DNA of 64,000 nucleotides from Xanthostigma xanthostigma. Taxonomy: Eukaryota; Arthropoda; Insecta; Raphidioptera; Raphidiidae. Positions 48,266 through 59,804 of the stretch are shown piece by piece (position 1 is the stretch's first letter; every line of letters starts with the position of its first letter). The stretch lies in NCBI GenBank assembly GCA_963575645.1, contig OY754469.1, positions 23,454,001 through 23,518,000 on the forward strand, given 5' to 3'. The position numbers and the translations under genes were made by a program. Under the pieces are notes generated by a model. It was not told the origin of the DNA. It did no database searches and worked only from the letters and a program-made list of their open reading frames with translations.

Positions 48266-48321
48266 TTCAATCCTGCGATTACGAGTATCATGCTCTACCG
48301 ACCGAACTATCCAACCCTGCC
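48266..48321 (-). pseudogene. tRNA-like fragment (D-arm and anticodon arm)
   Basis: On the minus strand: GGATAGTTCGGTCGGTAGAG fits a D-arm with box A, followed by an anticodon-arm-like CTCGTAA loop. No convincing T-arm or 3' acceptor strand follows. It is a truncated tRNA relic or the head of a SINE rather than a working tRNA. Confidence 0.45.
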
Positions 48322-48717
48322 TGTAGAGTGCCGTATTCCTGTATATCAGTTTCACGTTCGGTCTAAATAATTAGAAAAAATATTAATCATAAATTCTAAA
48401 AACGATTGCGTCATATAGTTTCTTCGGGTATACATACGTATTTAATGAGAAGTGGATCATATTTCAAAAACTAAATTTTAATTTGACCCATACAGACATA
48501 CAAATATGGTTTCAAACTTAAGAAAACTGAAAAACCAACAAACAAATCGCCAGTTTCCAGGCTCAAATTGGGGACTGTTAAAAGAATCAGTTGTTTTTTC
48601 ATTCAAAAGTGAACCTTAGCAAATGATTGTAGTATTACATAAATGGTAATGAGACTACATCCATGAAAGGTTTCGGGGATATCTCAACATACAAACAGAT
48701 TATAATATACAAAAAAC

Positions 48718-50745
48718 TTAGCCATTTTGAAAAACCTTAAAAATAAAGATTGCTTCTACTTAAAAGCTGACAAAGGAAACACTGTTGTGATTTTGGATAA
48801 ACAAGACTACTTTAATAGAGGTAATAAATTACTCCAAGAAGGACCGTACATCAACATTCCCAAGAACCCACTTCCAAAATTCGTTAACAATGTTAAAAAT
48901 TGTTTAAAACAATGCCCCTTATTGATACGGAAAAAAGACGTATCAAAATTCGTGACCTCAAAACCAGTTTTACCCAAAATGTACTGTTTACCTAAAATCC
49001 ATAAACCGGGCAAATTAATGAGACCGATCGTTAATAACATCGACTCCCCTACCTATATTTTATCTAAATGGTTAACTACGGAATTTAGTAAAATGCAGCA
49101 AATCCATGATCAGTTTTCAATTAAAAACAGCTTAGATTTAGTAACCAAGATCAAAGACATAAAATTAAAAAGTAGCGAACTATTAGTTTCTTTTGATGTC
49201 TGTGCTCTCTTCCCAAGTATCCCTATAGAGATGACGCTTAAACACCTCAAAAACTTTCTTTTGTTAAATAATATTGACCTTGATAGTATTAATGAATACA
49301 TAAAATTAACTGAAACTTGCATGTACAATAACTTTTTTCAATTCAACGGTAAGTTTTATAAACAACACTCTGGTACGGCTATGGGTAATTGTCTTTCCCC
49401 CTTTATTGCAAACTTATTTATGTGCAACTTAGAATCAGAAATTAAAAACGACCTTAAATATTTCCCCCGCGTTTGGTTTAGGTACGTTGATGATATTTTT
49501 GCCATCTTCGATACTAATAAGTACGATATTAATAGCTTCATTGATGATCTCAACAGTCGATATCCATCCATTAAATTCACTCATGAAATTGAAACCAACA
49601 ATAGCATACCTTTTTTAGACCTCATGATCCACAAAAAAATAGACTCATTAGAATTTGACATTTATAGAAAACCGACGAACAATAACAGATATATTATGAA
49701 CCATTCTAATCACCCCCTAATACACAAACAAGCGACCTTCCAAAGTATGATACATCGACTGTTAACTATTCCTCTTAACAAGCATCGTTTTGATCATGAA
49801 TTACTTAATATAATTAATATAGCTGAATTAAACGGTTATTCTAAAGATATGGTTTTGAATATTCTCAAAAAGAAAAAAGTAAAGTTAAATTTTAGAAATA
49901 GTACGACACTAATTACAGATAATCCCCCATTAAAATATATTGGCCTAACATACGATCCCATTCTTACTAAAGGCTTAGATAATATATTCAAAAACGTTAA
50001 TTTAATTAAAGCCTTTAAAAATGAAAACAGTATTAGTAAACACCTAGGTAACCCGAAAGACAGCACACCCACTTTAGAAAAGTCTGGTATATACAAAATT
50101 AATTGCGGTACGTGTGACAAATTATACATAGGACAAACCCGACGTCAAATAGCTACCAGATGGAAAGAACACTTCTCCCATATAAAATTTTGTAGACCGG
50201 ACAAATCCAGCGTAGCTAACCATATTTTAGAAACTAACCATGACATTAGTATAAATAACTTAAGTTTGCTAAAAACAGTACATAATAAACAGCAGTTGGA
50301 TAGTTTTGAAAGTATATACATAGCCAAGAGTGACACACAGAAACTTTTAAATTCAGATAATGGCCCTATACCTTTTTCAGCATTATTCGATCTTTTGTAA
50401 CCGAAGTTCGTTAATTTTTGTGTTTTTTGGTTTTGTTGTTTCCTTTGTTTTTTACAGAATTTTCATTGACATGGACCAGCGCTTGGTTGACATTGTTTCA
50501 GGTATATTTTGGATATACCAGATTGACGTTACCTGACTTTTCATAAGTCAATGGTTAATTTTTAGTACCTGTATTATTATTTTAATTTATACCTGTAATT
50601 GCTATATAATGTAAAGATTTTTGTTTATGAACTTAGTTTAGTGTATTGCTAAAGATGTAAGCATAGCTCTCGAAATGTACATCCACTAATAAACTTGTTG
50701 TGGTAAGAAGTAACTATTCTATTTTTTATTAGATTATAATATAAT
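48718..50745 (+). mobile_element. Penelope-like retroelement, 5'-truncated
   Basis: Consists of the RT plus GIY-YIG frame (48727-50400) and about 340 bp of 3' sequence. The 3' sequence contains CTAAAGATG...CTCTCGAAATGTACATCC (50650-50687), the position of the hammerhead-like motif in Penelope-like elements, and ends near TTGTGGTAAGAAGTAACTAT. No start codon or conserved N-terminal segment is found upstream; an in-frame stop lies at 48703-48705. Confidence 0.88.
48727..50400 (+). CDS. Penelope-like reverse transcriptase with GIY-YIG endonuclease (557 codons, N-terminus missing)
   Basis: The protein copies the element's RNA into DNA at a nick made by its own endonuclease. Residue numbers count from the TTG at 48727; the frame is open back to 48706 without an ATG, so the true N-terminus is lost. 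Order: LKADKGNTVVILD (12-24), LPKIHKPG (88-95) and RPIVNNI (99-105), RT motif A FDVCALFPSIP (156-166), motif B SGTAMGNCLSPFIANL (215-230), the catalytic YVDD (253-256), IPFLDL (294-299), YRKPT (313-317). The C-terminal GIY-YIG domain has GIY at 454-456, YIG at 467-469 and the conserved Arg in TRW (478), with Glu529 a candidate metal ligand. No stop or frameshift interrupts 1.67 kb, so this copy is young, though probably dead because of its truncated start. Confidence 0.9.
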   Translation: MKNLKNKDCFYLKADKGNTVVILDKQDYFNRGNKLLQEGPYINIPKNPLPKFVNNVKNCLKQCPLLIRKKDVSKFVTSKPVLPKMYCLPKIHKPGKLMRPIVNNIDSPTYILSKWLTTEFSKMQQIHDQFSIKNSLDLVTKIKDIKLKSSELLVSFDVCALFPSIPIEMTLKHLKNFLLLNNIDLDSINEYIKLTETCMYNNFFQFNGKFYKQHSGTAMGNCLSPFIANLFMCNLESEIKNDLKYFPRVWFRYVDDIFAIFDTNKYDINSFIDDLNSRYPSIKFTHEIETNNSIPFLDLMIHKKIDSLEFDIYRKPTNNNRYIMNHSNHPLIHKQATFQSMIHRLLTIPLNKHRFDHELLNIINIAELNGYSKDMVLNILKKKKVKLNFRNSTTLITDNPPLKYIGLTYDPILTKGLDNIFKNVNLIKAFKNENSISKHLGNPKDSTPTLEKSGIYKINCGTCDKLYIGQTRRQIATRWKEHFSHIKFCRPDKSSVANHILETNHDISINNLSLLKTVHNKQQLDSFESIYIAKSDTQKLLNSDNGPIPFSALFDLL

Positions 50746-52765
50746 ATAATATATATAATAGCCCATATAAAATGCACAGATTATCTGTAGGCAGAACCCA
50801 TATAATCTTATAGATATATACTCTAGGTACTTTCTTCCTCCGGTTAACACGTGAGCGACCACATGTGAAAGCAAGCAGAACGGGTTCATTGGCTCGGAGA
50901 AAGGCGTTCGTCATAACAACACAGTGTTGTTTGACCGTGTGGTGTGTTGTACTAGGTTCACAACGACGCTAACGTGCTGTCACATCAATCAATTTACCCC
51001 CAAATAATCTGTTAATATACCTACCTTGTCTACCTGACTCTCACCAACCCACAAGTCAACATAAAACCATATTGAACTCGTATTAGTTTAGATCTGTTCT
51101 GACGAAGTGTTAACGTTACTGGTTGTTTACTTTTTTTAATCCAAAGGTCAGTTGTATTATTTTTTTTATTTATATTTTGTATATTGTAAACCGCACAACT
51201 TTTTTAAACTTAAAACACAGTAATTATATTTAAGTATAGTTAAATTAATGTTTATTCACACCGGCAATTTAGACATTTTTATCTTAATGGTTAATGGTTA
51301 TTTATTGTTAAATCAAAAGATCAAATGTATTGTATTTTATATGTATATTAATAATAATATTTTAGTATCTACTGCATCTAGTACGGGGATTCCTTTTAAT
51401 GTCTCTGTTATTTTTTCAGTTCCGTACATTTTATTTATAACTGTTACCCACGATTTCGTCCGCATGGGTTTAATTTTTTTGCGCGTAACCCTAATTATTT
51501 TTCTAAAATAGAAGTAGCCTAAATTACTTCTTATAACATCAATTATCTGCCAGTGAAAGTCCCGTCAAAGTCGGTCTAACAAACAGACAGACAGACAAAA
51601 ATTTTAAAAATTGTTTTTGTTATAAGTCCCTACCCTATATATACTTACCTATGCATTTAGGAAAAAACTGTTAATTTATGTTACAAATAGTCACTTCAAT
51701 TTTATTTATTTGTATAGAAAAGTTTATGTAATATTTGGAAACAATTCTTAACTACTTTATAATACGACAAGCGGTCCGGTCTGGCTTCGTCCTAATTTGT
51801 AGATTGCACGTTTTTTTGTCGTCTTCCGTTGCAAAATTTTTCTCCAGGAAAAGTTCTTTTATTTTAACGCGATATTATTTAGCCAATGTCCTTCCAGAAG
51901 GTCCATTCTAAATATTGGTGAAAAAAAATTAGAAATTGGATGAGTAGTTTCGGACAATAGAATATAGAATATTAGTGTAGATGAGTGTCGTCAATGGCTA
52001 GACATGTATTAAGAATGTTAAAATAACATATTTTAATAGTAAACTAGTAGCACTAAACATAGATCCAAAAAACGAATTATATGGTTTGTCCTGGCGAGGA
52101 CGTCATAACTTGTTTAATATTCCAAAAATTAACAATAAATAAATTAGATGTAAAATGAAGATAAATGTTAAAAATAGCAATAATTAATGTGAAGTTGTTA
52201 AAACAGAAAACGCTCGAAATAACATATTAAAAAAAAAACATATGTTATATAATCACCTGATGACGTCCGTATTAGAAGAAAACTAATTGTGATTCATTAA
52301 TAAATTATTTTTTGTCTGTTTTTGTCATTGTTTTATAATTAACTTAATTTTTATACACACCGGCATCTATTTTTAACATAATCGTTACTTGTTGTCTATT
52401 TTGTGACAAAAAGTTGTTATATTTCAATCAACAATATATGCAGTTGTGATAAAATGACGTCAATGTGTGATTTAAACCATAATATGTTTTTTACAATTCA
52501 CAAAAAAACCACTAAACTCTAATCGGTTTGTCATAACTCTAAAATGTGGTTCATCTATTAAATGTTGCCACTTCTGAAATAACAGAATCCATAAATACTT
52601 TATATACCAAACACAATTATAATTCCTTCATACTACAGTCTGCGTCATTTCTTAAAAATATTTTTGTGTTTGGTACATGAGGGATCCCCCGGAATCCATT
52701 TAGTATTTGGTAAAAAATCAATAAACATAGTTTAATCGTACCGAATATTACAATTATCTTAAATT
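50745..52765. other. Mostly unannotated, with SINE-like tails
   Basis: 51550-51600 (GTGAAAGTCCCGTCAAAGTC, then an ACAGACAG run) and 51770-51985 (CGGTCCGGTCTGGCTTCGTC ... ATGAGTAGTTTCGGACAATA) look like 3' ends of old non-LTR or SINE elements. No host gene recognised. Confidence 0.4.
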
Positions 52766-52769
52766 ATTC

Positions 52770-53045
52770 CAGTAAAGTGGTACGAGATACAAGGCTACAA
52801 AATTTTAAATCAATTTTTATTCACTAAAACGTTCTTTAATGGCCAATGTTCGGCAATATTTTTTGCTTTCCTCACGACCTTAAAAATGTAGCGAGAAGTC
52901 ACAGCTTTAAAACACAATTTTTCGCTAATTTTTTTAAGATTCTGAGGAAACAAAAATATTTCCGAAACGTTGGCCATTAAAGAATGCTTTAGTGAATAAA
53001 AAATGTTTTAAAAATTTCGAGCCTCGTATCCCGTACCACTTTACC
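52770..53045. mobile_element. Foldback with GAAACGTTGGCC core
   Basis: Ends CAGTAAAGTGGTACGAGATA and CGTATCCCGTACCACTTTA. The right arm contains CTGAGGA (52940-52946), a helix II candidate GGAAA...TTTCC and GAAACGTTGGCCATTAAAG (52965-52983). The left arm carries the diverged inverse (CTTTAATGGCCAATGTTCGG). Same layout as 1564-2443 but a different sequence. Target duplication not found. Confidence 0.65.
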
Positions 53046-53384
53046 ATATCATTAAAAACAAGTTGTCTTATTTTATTATAGCAAATTACATTCTTCTAAT
53101 GCACACCGGCATATCAGACACAATTCCCCAAATTTTTTCAAAGTTTTTAGGCCCGAATTTATTTTTTCAACCCATAAAATGGTCCTATTGCATTCAGTTT
53201 AAAAAAGCTTTGCATGGTAATAGATTCGAAGACAAAAAAAGACACTAGCTTTCGGCTCGGCTTCGTCCGGGTAGATTTCGCTTTGGCCACTCAATATCCA
53301 AGACCAACTTTTTCATAGCTATGCTGAATTTTTAACAATAACCCAATGGCTTTTGGAGGTAGTTCCATGTACCAAACACAACCC

Positions 53385-54640
53385 CTCTATAAAATAGCTT
53401 CCTTACATGCGTGCAGTATACAGGCATGTATCGTGACACATTACGCACTAGTGCGATAAAGTAAAACAAAACTGGTCGTACTATAAACCAATATTAAAGT
53501 AAATCACTGATTTTTATCAGTCGTTTATCTTTTATAACCTATTATATTAGAAGTGACGTTTATTCCAAAGTGAACTGTCAAAAATTTTGAAAATTAAGTG
53601 AAAGGCAGCTACTTTATAGGATGTGCGTTCAAAAATACCATATACTCGTATATCTCGTGTGCGACGCTGATGACCTCAGTTATTTAGCGTCTATAATCTA
53701 CAATCTCTCTCTCTCTCTCTCTATATATGTAGTGTGTGATAGTATTACTTCTCATGTGGTTGAGTCTCGTTTTAAACATAATGTCACACCTCGCCGTAAT
53801 ATAAACTATTACGTCATTAGATATGCTATCTACTACTTCTTCGTCAAATCATATAATATAGATAAAATGGATATATGTAATAAAAAAGTGAATTTATTGG
53901 GACTAAGTGAGTCATTATTTATAAAATATCAATTTCCTATATATATTGTTATGCCAAAAATAATTTTATATCCCGCATACATATTAATTATGTATGAACC
54001 TACTCTTATATGTCAAATAAATAATTATCAGTTCAAATACAATAGTTACTGCTCGAAACAATAGACTTTATCAACCTGTATACATACAAAACAGTATCTA
54101 TACTGACCATGAGTAAATTATTGTATAGGTATTTGACTTGCAAAATTTGACTTTCGTAATTATAAAAAAAAATAAAAGATTCGACCACGGCTAACTCGGA
54201 AGTATAAAACGAGCATAAACTGTTATTTCACAACTAACATAATTTCGAATGTATTTTCACACTCCCTATAAAATATGGCTACTTTTCAGAGCTGTAATAT
54301 AGCTGCTGTGAAATGACACATTTAACATTAGTGCTGTAAAGTTGCGTAAAGAAAAATAATCGTAGTCGTACACTACAATTTTTATAATAAATCATTATCT
54401 AGTCGCATAAAAATTGAACGCGCATGCCTACAATGATTTGAAGAGATCTTGCTGAAAATTGAACTATCAAACATTTTGGAAGTTAGATGAAAATCAGCTA
54501 TTTTTAAGGGATAGGCACGTGCAAAAACAACTGCATATATCTCGTGCGTAAATATTTTAAAACCTGTGTGACTGTTAGAACTTGCTGGGCTCTCGTTTTA
54601 CCATAATGTTACTCTGCGTCATAAAATAGTTCATGCACTT
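53385..54640. repeat. Two direct copies of a dispersed repeat
   Basis: 53385-53830 and 54265-54640 share TATAAAATAGCT / TATAAAATATGGCT, CACTAGTGCG or TTAGTGCTG before TAAAG, TGAACTGTCAAAAATTTTG / TGAACTATCAAACATTTTG, and GCATATATCTCGTGCG / TCGTATATCTCGTGTGCG. The 147-codon open stretch starting at 53621 begins inside the first copy and is not supported as a gene. A short (CT)n run is at 53707-53722. Confidence 0.55.
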
Positions 54641-54649
54641 GATACATAG

Positions 54650-56870
54650 CCTACTATTTTTCAATTATGTGTCACTATTTCATTAATTAATTCATCGTTT
54701 TATATTTTACTAAAGGGAAAGCTACCGAACTCAGTTAACGAGCGTCTATAATCTACATTTTATCTGTGCAATGGAAACTAAAGTGTAGGTAGAATAAACG
54801 CGTCAATGCATCAACAAATTACAATCAAATAGGTACTTAATACATAATCTATAAATAGAAATTAATTGTTTATTTTTTAAAGTTAAATTCGATTGAGTAA
54901 TTAATAACATTTAAAAGCATACAACAAACTCGTAACCGTTTGTGTAAAAAACTAAATGCGTGAAGGACAATAATATTTTTTCCATAGTTTTATATTTTTG
55001 AGAACGCTTAACTCTTTGTGATTGTTGCCTCAATACCTATTCGGCGCTTCGCAAATAATTAGTTGTCGAGTTGTAAAAATAGAAAAATGTTTTTATGTAG
55101 TTTTTTAAAATGTCATTAATACGCGTGTTTACCCATATTGCTTAATTAACACATTTTTGTAATAAATTTTTACAATCCATAAAGAATTAATGAAACTTAT
55201 TGCATGAAAATGGTTACTCAATCATATGTTTTACAACTTAAATTTGAATAACAATCATCAATCTATTAATGTTTATAACCTGACATTTTTTTGTACCTAT
55301 GTGTGTTTTAAAAATTCCAATTGCAAATAGCACCTTTCTTGCGGTAACAAGACAGTTCCATAGTAATTCCTATACATAAGGAAGGTTTTAGTCATATTAT
55401 TAAAACCTGCTTACAACCGGTGAGCGAAATCAGTTTTAGACTGGCTGTTCACATTAAATATTGAAAATAATTATTATAGTTGCTGCAAAATTAGTCAGTT
55501 TTAATATACAAGGCAAATATAAAGTGACCAATTTATCGCGAACACGTGTTTTTTTATTATAAACTTTACTAATAATTTATAAGCGTTACAATTCAAATAT
55601 TTATATTTCAGTACTTAAAATTAAAGTGTCAATAAAATTCCTTTGAAAAAAGATAAAATACGCAATAGTATAATGAACTCCGACGTAAATAATATATGTA
55701 CATATTTTTTTATATTTATGTATTATAATATATAACAGATTGTTATTATAGTGATTATAAACAAAAGTCTGCAAGGCTTATTCAGTACAATTTTTAAACC
55801 GAATGAAACGAGAGTTATTATTAAATAAATGAAAGTGGCAGTGAAATTGAATTGGGTGTAAACATCTTCTATCTTTCAAATCAAGCAGCCTTTACGTGAT
55901 TTGACGTAATAACATTACTTCGTTTATTGTTGAGATTATTTATAAAGTATTTGCAGTAATAATGGATAAGGTATTTGACATTTTATTGTTGATAATGAAA
56001 GTGAATACACGACACTCTTAGATGCAGTTCTCTAAATTCAATTATAATCAACTTATTAAGAAATTAGCCTTTACTCGCGTATTAGCTCGGGTTACTTGCA
56101 TATTTTAAGCTACTGCTCAGTTCCCATTTACTAAAACAGAGACGATATTGTAATGTTATAGTTAGGGATTCCCTCAGTGCCGGATTGACTTCTTGACTCC
56201 TTGTTGTCCTAAGCATTTCTTGCCTATGGGTCTAAAAAAATCTATAAATATTATCTGCATTTGCCATGCTAAGTTTATAATTTTTTTTCAAATTTTGAAT
56301 ATCATAAGCTTAAAATTGATAGAAAAAAATTCAAAAGCATAGAATTTTAGGAATAAAATTGAATTTTATAATCAACACTCTCGTTGAAAATTTGACTGTC
56401 TATAAAATCGGTCCTTAGCCATTTTTATATAGTTTATTGAAAAAAAAGTTTTTCAAGATCAAATTTTTAAAAAGATAACAAGAAAACAAATTTTGTTGAC
56501 ACGGTCTGCAGACGTACCTACTTTCCATTTCCGAGTTTTTGTTTTTTGATGCCCCTGAGACGTAATACCCTAAGCAGTTGCTTACTTCGCTTATAGATTA
56601 ATCCGGAACTGGATTCCTTACCGGAATATCAAGATTTCGGAATTTCGGACAAAATTTTTAAACATCAATTCCTAAATAAAAAACAATTAACAGAATTGGA
56701 TTTAATGAAAAAATTAAAAATTGACAAGTTTTGGTGTACACGTTGACCAGAAAGTAGGACTATACATTTTTAGCAATTATTGATGATCCTTCTAGAGTTA
56801 TTTAAAGTGTAAGTGATTTTGAAGTTTAGTATTCGAATTGTTCATTATCGTTCCTACAGTTAGAGTGCTA
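54650..56870. other. No recognisable gene
   Basis: 2.2 kb of AT-rich DNA. 56170-56620 has a little more complexity but no frame, exon or inverted repeat I can support. Confidence 0.4.
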
Positions 56871-56879
56871 AAGCGCAAA

Positions 56880-57348
56880 AAAGCATGCGTCCCAACTTTC
56901 TACCACCTGGTATATAAGCTATCTAAGTAATTTGGAGTATTTTTTTGTTATAGGATATATATAGGCGGAATCTGGGCCCATTTTAAGCTAAAAAAAAGCT
57001 TAAAAAAATTTATGCCGCTTCATTTTTAGGTTGTAAAAGTGGATTTATGTTCATAAATCTACTTTCATAGGAATGGCTAGTGGGGGGGGGGGGGTTCAAT
57101 TGGTCAAAAAGTTCTGCCACTGGTATTTCCCGGTCATTTAGTTCTAACAGAACCTAAAAACGAAGTGGAAGATTTTTTTTAAAATTTGAACCATTTTTTA
57201 CCATCTTTGACAATCTTTATCATTCTTATCTTAAAATGGGTCCAGACAAATAAGAAAAAATGCTCTAAATTACTTAAATAGCTTATGTATCAGGCGGCAG
57301 AAACTTGGAACGACATGTTTTTTTGCGCGTCAGCTCTCTAACTACTAG
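56880..57348. mobile_element. Foldback, sister of 8850-9225
   Basis: The arms GCGCAAAAAAGCATGCGTCC and GGAACGACATGTTTTTTTGC are inverted, as are TATATAAGCTATCTAAGTAA and TTACTTAAATAGCTTATGTA. The interior has a G-tract and GGTATTTCCCGGTCA, shared with the sister copy. Confidence 0.7.
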
Positions 57349-57599
57349 TAAATATTTTTGTTGTTGTTGTTGTTTTTTTTTCTAATTACTGACTCAAAAA
57401 CTCTTTTTTAATATTTTCTCTTTCATTAAACAAACAATTTTTAAAAAGATGTGTTTCTCCTACATGCAATACGATTGAACACCTTTTTTGATATCAGAAT
57501 CACTTTTGAAATTCCAAAACTGCGTACCAAATATCGAAACCAATTCTGAAATTGAAGATGATCCAATATGGCGTGTCCGATTCCCTGATGTATAACAAT

Positions 57600-57955
57600 C
57601 GCTAGTGAAAGTGCGGTTCCGGCCGGTTTTACCCGGGTGCAAAAGAACGAATGGGGGAGGGACATGAGTACGCACGTTCATTTTCGTTTACCGAGATAAA
57701 TGTTGTGTTCAAACATAATCATCGAAGTTACCATTCAAAAGTTTTGTTGGACGGACAAATTTTGAGTTATATTTTGCAACATTTTTCATTGATGCCCCGC
57801 TTCTATTGGTCGTAGCGTGATATTATTCAGCCTATAGCCTTCATCGAAAAATGGGCTATCCAACAAAAAACAATATTTTTCAATTCGAACCAGTAGATCC
57901 TGAGATTAGCGCGTTCAACCAAACAAACAGACAAGCAAACAAACTCTTCAGCTTT
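57600..57955 (+). repeat. Non-LTR/SINE-like 3' end
   Basis: Matches 17705-17840 (AAAGAACGAATGGGG, GACATGAGTACGCAC) and ends CCTGAGATTAGCGCGTTCAA followed by a CAAACAAACAGACAAG run and CTCTTCAGCTTTATA, the typical tail of a common insect retroposon. Confidence 0.55.
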
Positions 57956-57969
57956 ATATATTACCAATA

Positions 57970-58685
57970 CAGTGAAACCTGGTTAAGTGGGACCTGGATA
58001 AGTGAGAAACCTCTATTATTGAGAGTTGCAGTGAGGTCCCGGTTCTTTTTCATTAAATTACCTCTGTTAATGGGACTTTTTGAACCTGGTTAAATGAGAT
58101 TTGAATTCTAAGACTTTTTCCATGTTTACCTCTATAATTGAGACTCTGTAGCTCAATTACCTGCATAAGTGAGACAAATTAATCGGGATTTAACACGTAT
58201 TGACATGTTTGTTTACATACATTTCGCGTCGTCTTTCGCGCATGCTTTGTTTGTCAGTACTATCTCAAGTTTTGACCTAAAAACAAGGAAATAAAAGTTT
58301 ACAAATGGTACATATAAAACGTTATCAGTATCTGAAAAATTAAAACTTCTATCAGATTATGATTTTGGAAAGTCGCGTGATGAACTGTGTAGGGAGAATA
58401 ACATACCAAAGTCAACCCTGTGTAGAATTATTAAAAACAACGAGAAAATTCGGTCTCAGTGTATTATTGGAAAAGGAAAACTCAAACGAATACGCATTTT
58501 TATTAACATTTCCACCTCTAAAAATGGTATAACGGCACATTTCGACCTCTGTAAGCGGGGGCCTCTGTAAATGAGACAACTTTAATTTTAAACCTGCTTA
58601 ATTGGAAAACTGGATTATTGGAAACCCTCAATAATCGGTACATATGTCTTGGTCCCTTGAGATCCCAATTAACCAGGTTTCACTG
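57970..58685 (+). mobile_element. Tigger/pogo element with partial transposase
   Basis: The ends CAGTGAAACCTGGTTAAGTG and AATTAACCAGGTTTCACTG are inverted, with TA on each side (57968-57969, 58686-58687). Sub-terminal AAATGAGA and ATAAGTGAGA motifs are repeated inside. 716 bp is far below a full pogo element, so it is an internal deletion that kept the N-terminal coding part. Confidence 0.9.
58295..58570 (+). pseudogene. Tigger transposase N-terminal fragment (CENP-B-type HTH)
   Basis: Without a start codon in frame, 58295-58570 reads TLSVSEKLKLLSDYDFG, SRDELCRENNIPKSTLCRII and KNNEKI. This is the first helix-turn-helix of pogo/Tigger transposases and CENP-B, which binds the element's ends. 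The reading then leaves the family and runs into the right terminus. The second HTH and the DDE catalytic domain are gone, so it cannot transpose alone. Confidence 0.8.
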
Positions 58686-58689
58686 TAAT

Positions 58690-59225
58690 AACTTATAATT
58701 TTTAATAATGAATTGAATTACTGATTGATATTTTCGGCAGTTCTCAAATAATTTGAGCAGATCCTGAAATTCCATTAAGAAAATAATTCCCATTTTATTA
58801 TATTTAGTATTTTTATGCAGGAAAAAGGTGAAATAATAATAAAAGTACCTACTATGTAAATTGGAGTTTTTTTTAAAAACGCCGGTTTACGGTGACGCAA
58901 ATCCACGTCATCCGGAAAAAAACAGATACCTAATTTATGTAAGCCTGCGTAAGCACACATCCTGCAATTGATATAAGTTCTCGCGTTTGCATCTCTGAAC
59001 TGCATCAAAAGTGCAATTTTTTCTTCAGCAATTAAAAATTAAATCATTTTCATATGAAAAATGTTTTTTAATGTATTTTACAATATATGCAGTACGTATA
59101 TGGTCTTTAAAAAAAATATCTACAAAACTATATGGGTCGTATACCAATAACTATTTTAACAGGTAGATTGTACTAATAAACCAACTAATAGACATATTTT
59201 GTATTCTCAAAGAACATATAGTGCT
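58690..59225. other. No recognisable feature
   Basis: AT-rich, nothing recognised. Confidence 0.4.
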
Positions 59226-59229
59226 ATTA

Positions 59230-59763
59230 GTCCAAGAGACGGCTGCAGAAAATGTGTCGTCATAAGGTGGACGAACGAAAAAATTAGAGATGATAGTTAA
59301 GATGAAAACACGGTTTTTTCAATATTTCTTTGAATCTTTAAGGTTATGTGAAAAAGTTATATTCATAAAAGTTGTAGATCCTTTTAATACCTACAACATT
59401 GCCATACAACATTTTTCGATTGGAGGTCAACTTTCGCCGGAAATAACGAAAAACCGCGTTTGACCCCTAAAATGCACCCCTACAGCCCTCCGGCCTTTTA
59501 CGCATTTGATTTTTTGGTTTCTGTATTTCTGACGGCAGTTTCTTCCCTTCCTCATCATTCGTTTTCTGTTATTAATTTTGTCCTTGTCAAAAGCTAACTT
59601 AAATGGTCTATTAACTGATAAACAAATTAAAAAAACATTGTTTCGGCAGGATTTTCGCAGGCAACCTTAGCGATCTTTCTTAATTATGGTCTTAACTATC
59701 ATCTCTAATTTTTTTCGTTCGTCCACCTTATGACGACACATTTTCTGCAGCCGTCTCTTGGAC
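59230..59763. mobile_element. MITE with GTCCAAGAGACGGCTGC inverted ends
   Basis: The ends are inverted over about 75 bp: GTCCAAGAGACGGCTGCAGA and TCTGCAGCCGTCTCTTGGAC, continuing through TGTGTCGTCATAAGGTGG. Flanking TA (59228-59229, 59764-59765) fits Tc1/mariner-type insertion. The interior is non-coding. Confidence 0.85.
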
Positions 59764-59804
59764 TATATTTGATGTTTAAATCGGCCAGTACTTTAATAAT
59801 AATA

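Noticed and set aside
48266-48321. Functional tRNA gene
   Set aside because: The D-arm and anticodon-like loop are present, but no T-arm with a GGTTCRANYCC-type box B or 3' acceptor strand follows.
48807-50336. Five minus-strand frames across the Penelope-like element
   Set aside because: Antisense shadows of the RT/GIY-YIG frame without any recognisable domain.
53621-54064. 147-codon open frame on the + strand
   Set aside because: It starts inside a dispersed repeat that recurs at 54265-54640 without the frame, runs through low-complexity AT-rich DNA, and shows no domain, splice signals or coding bias.
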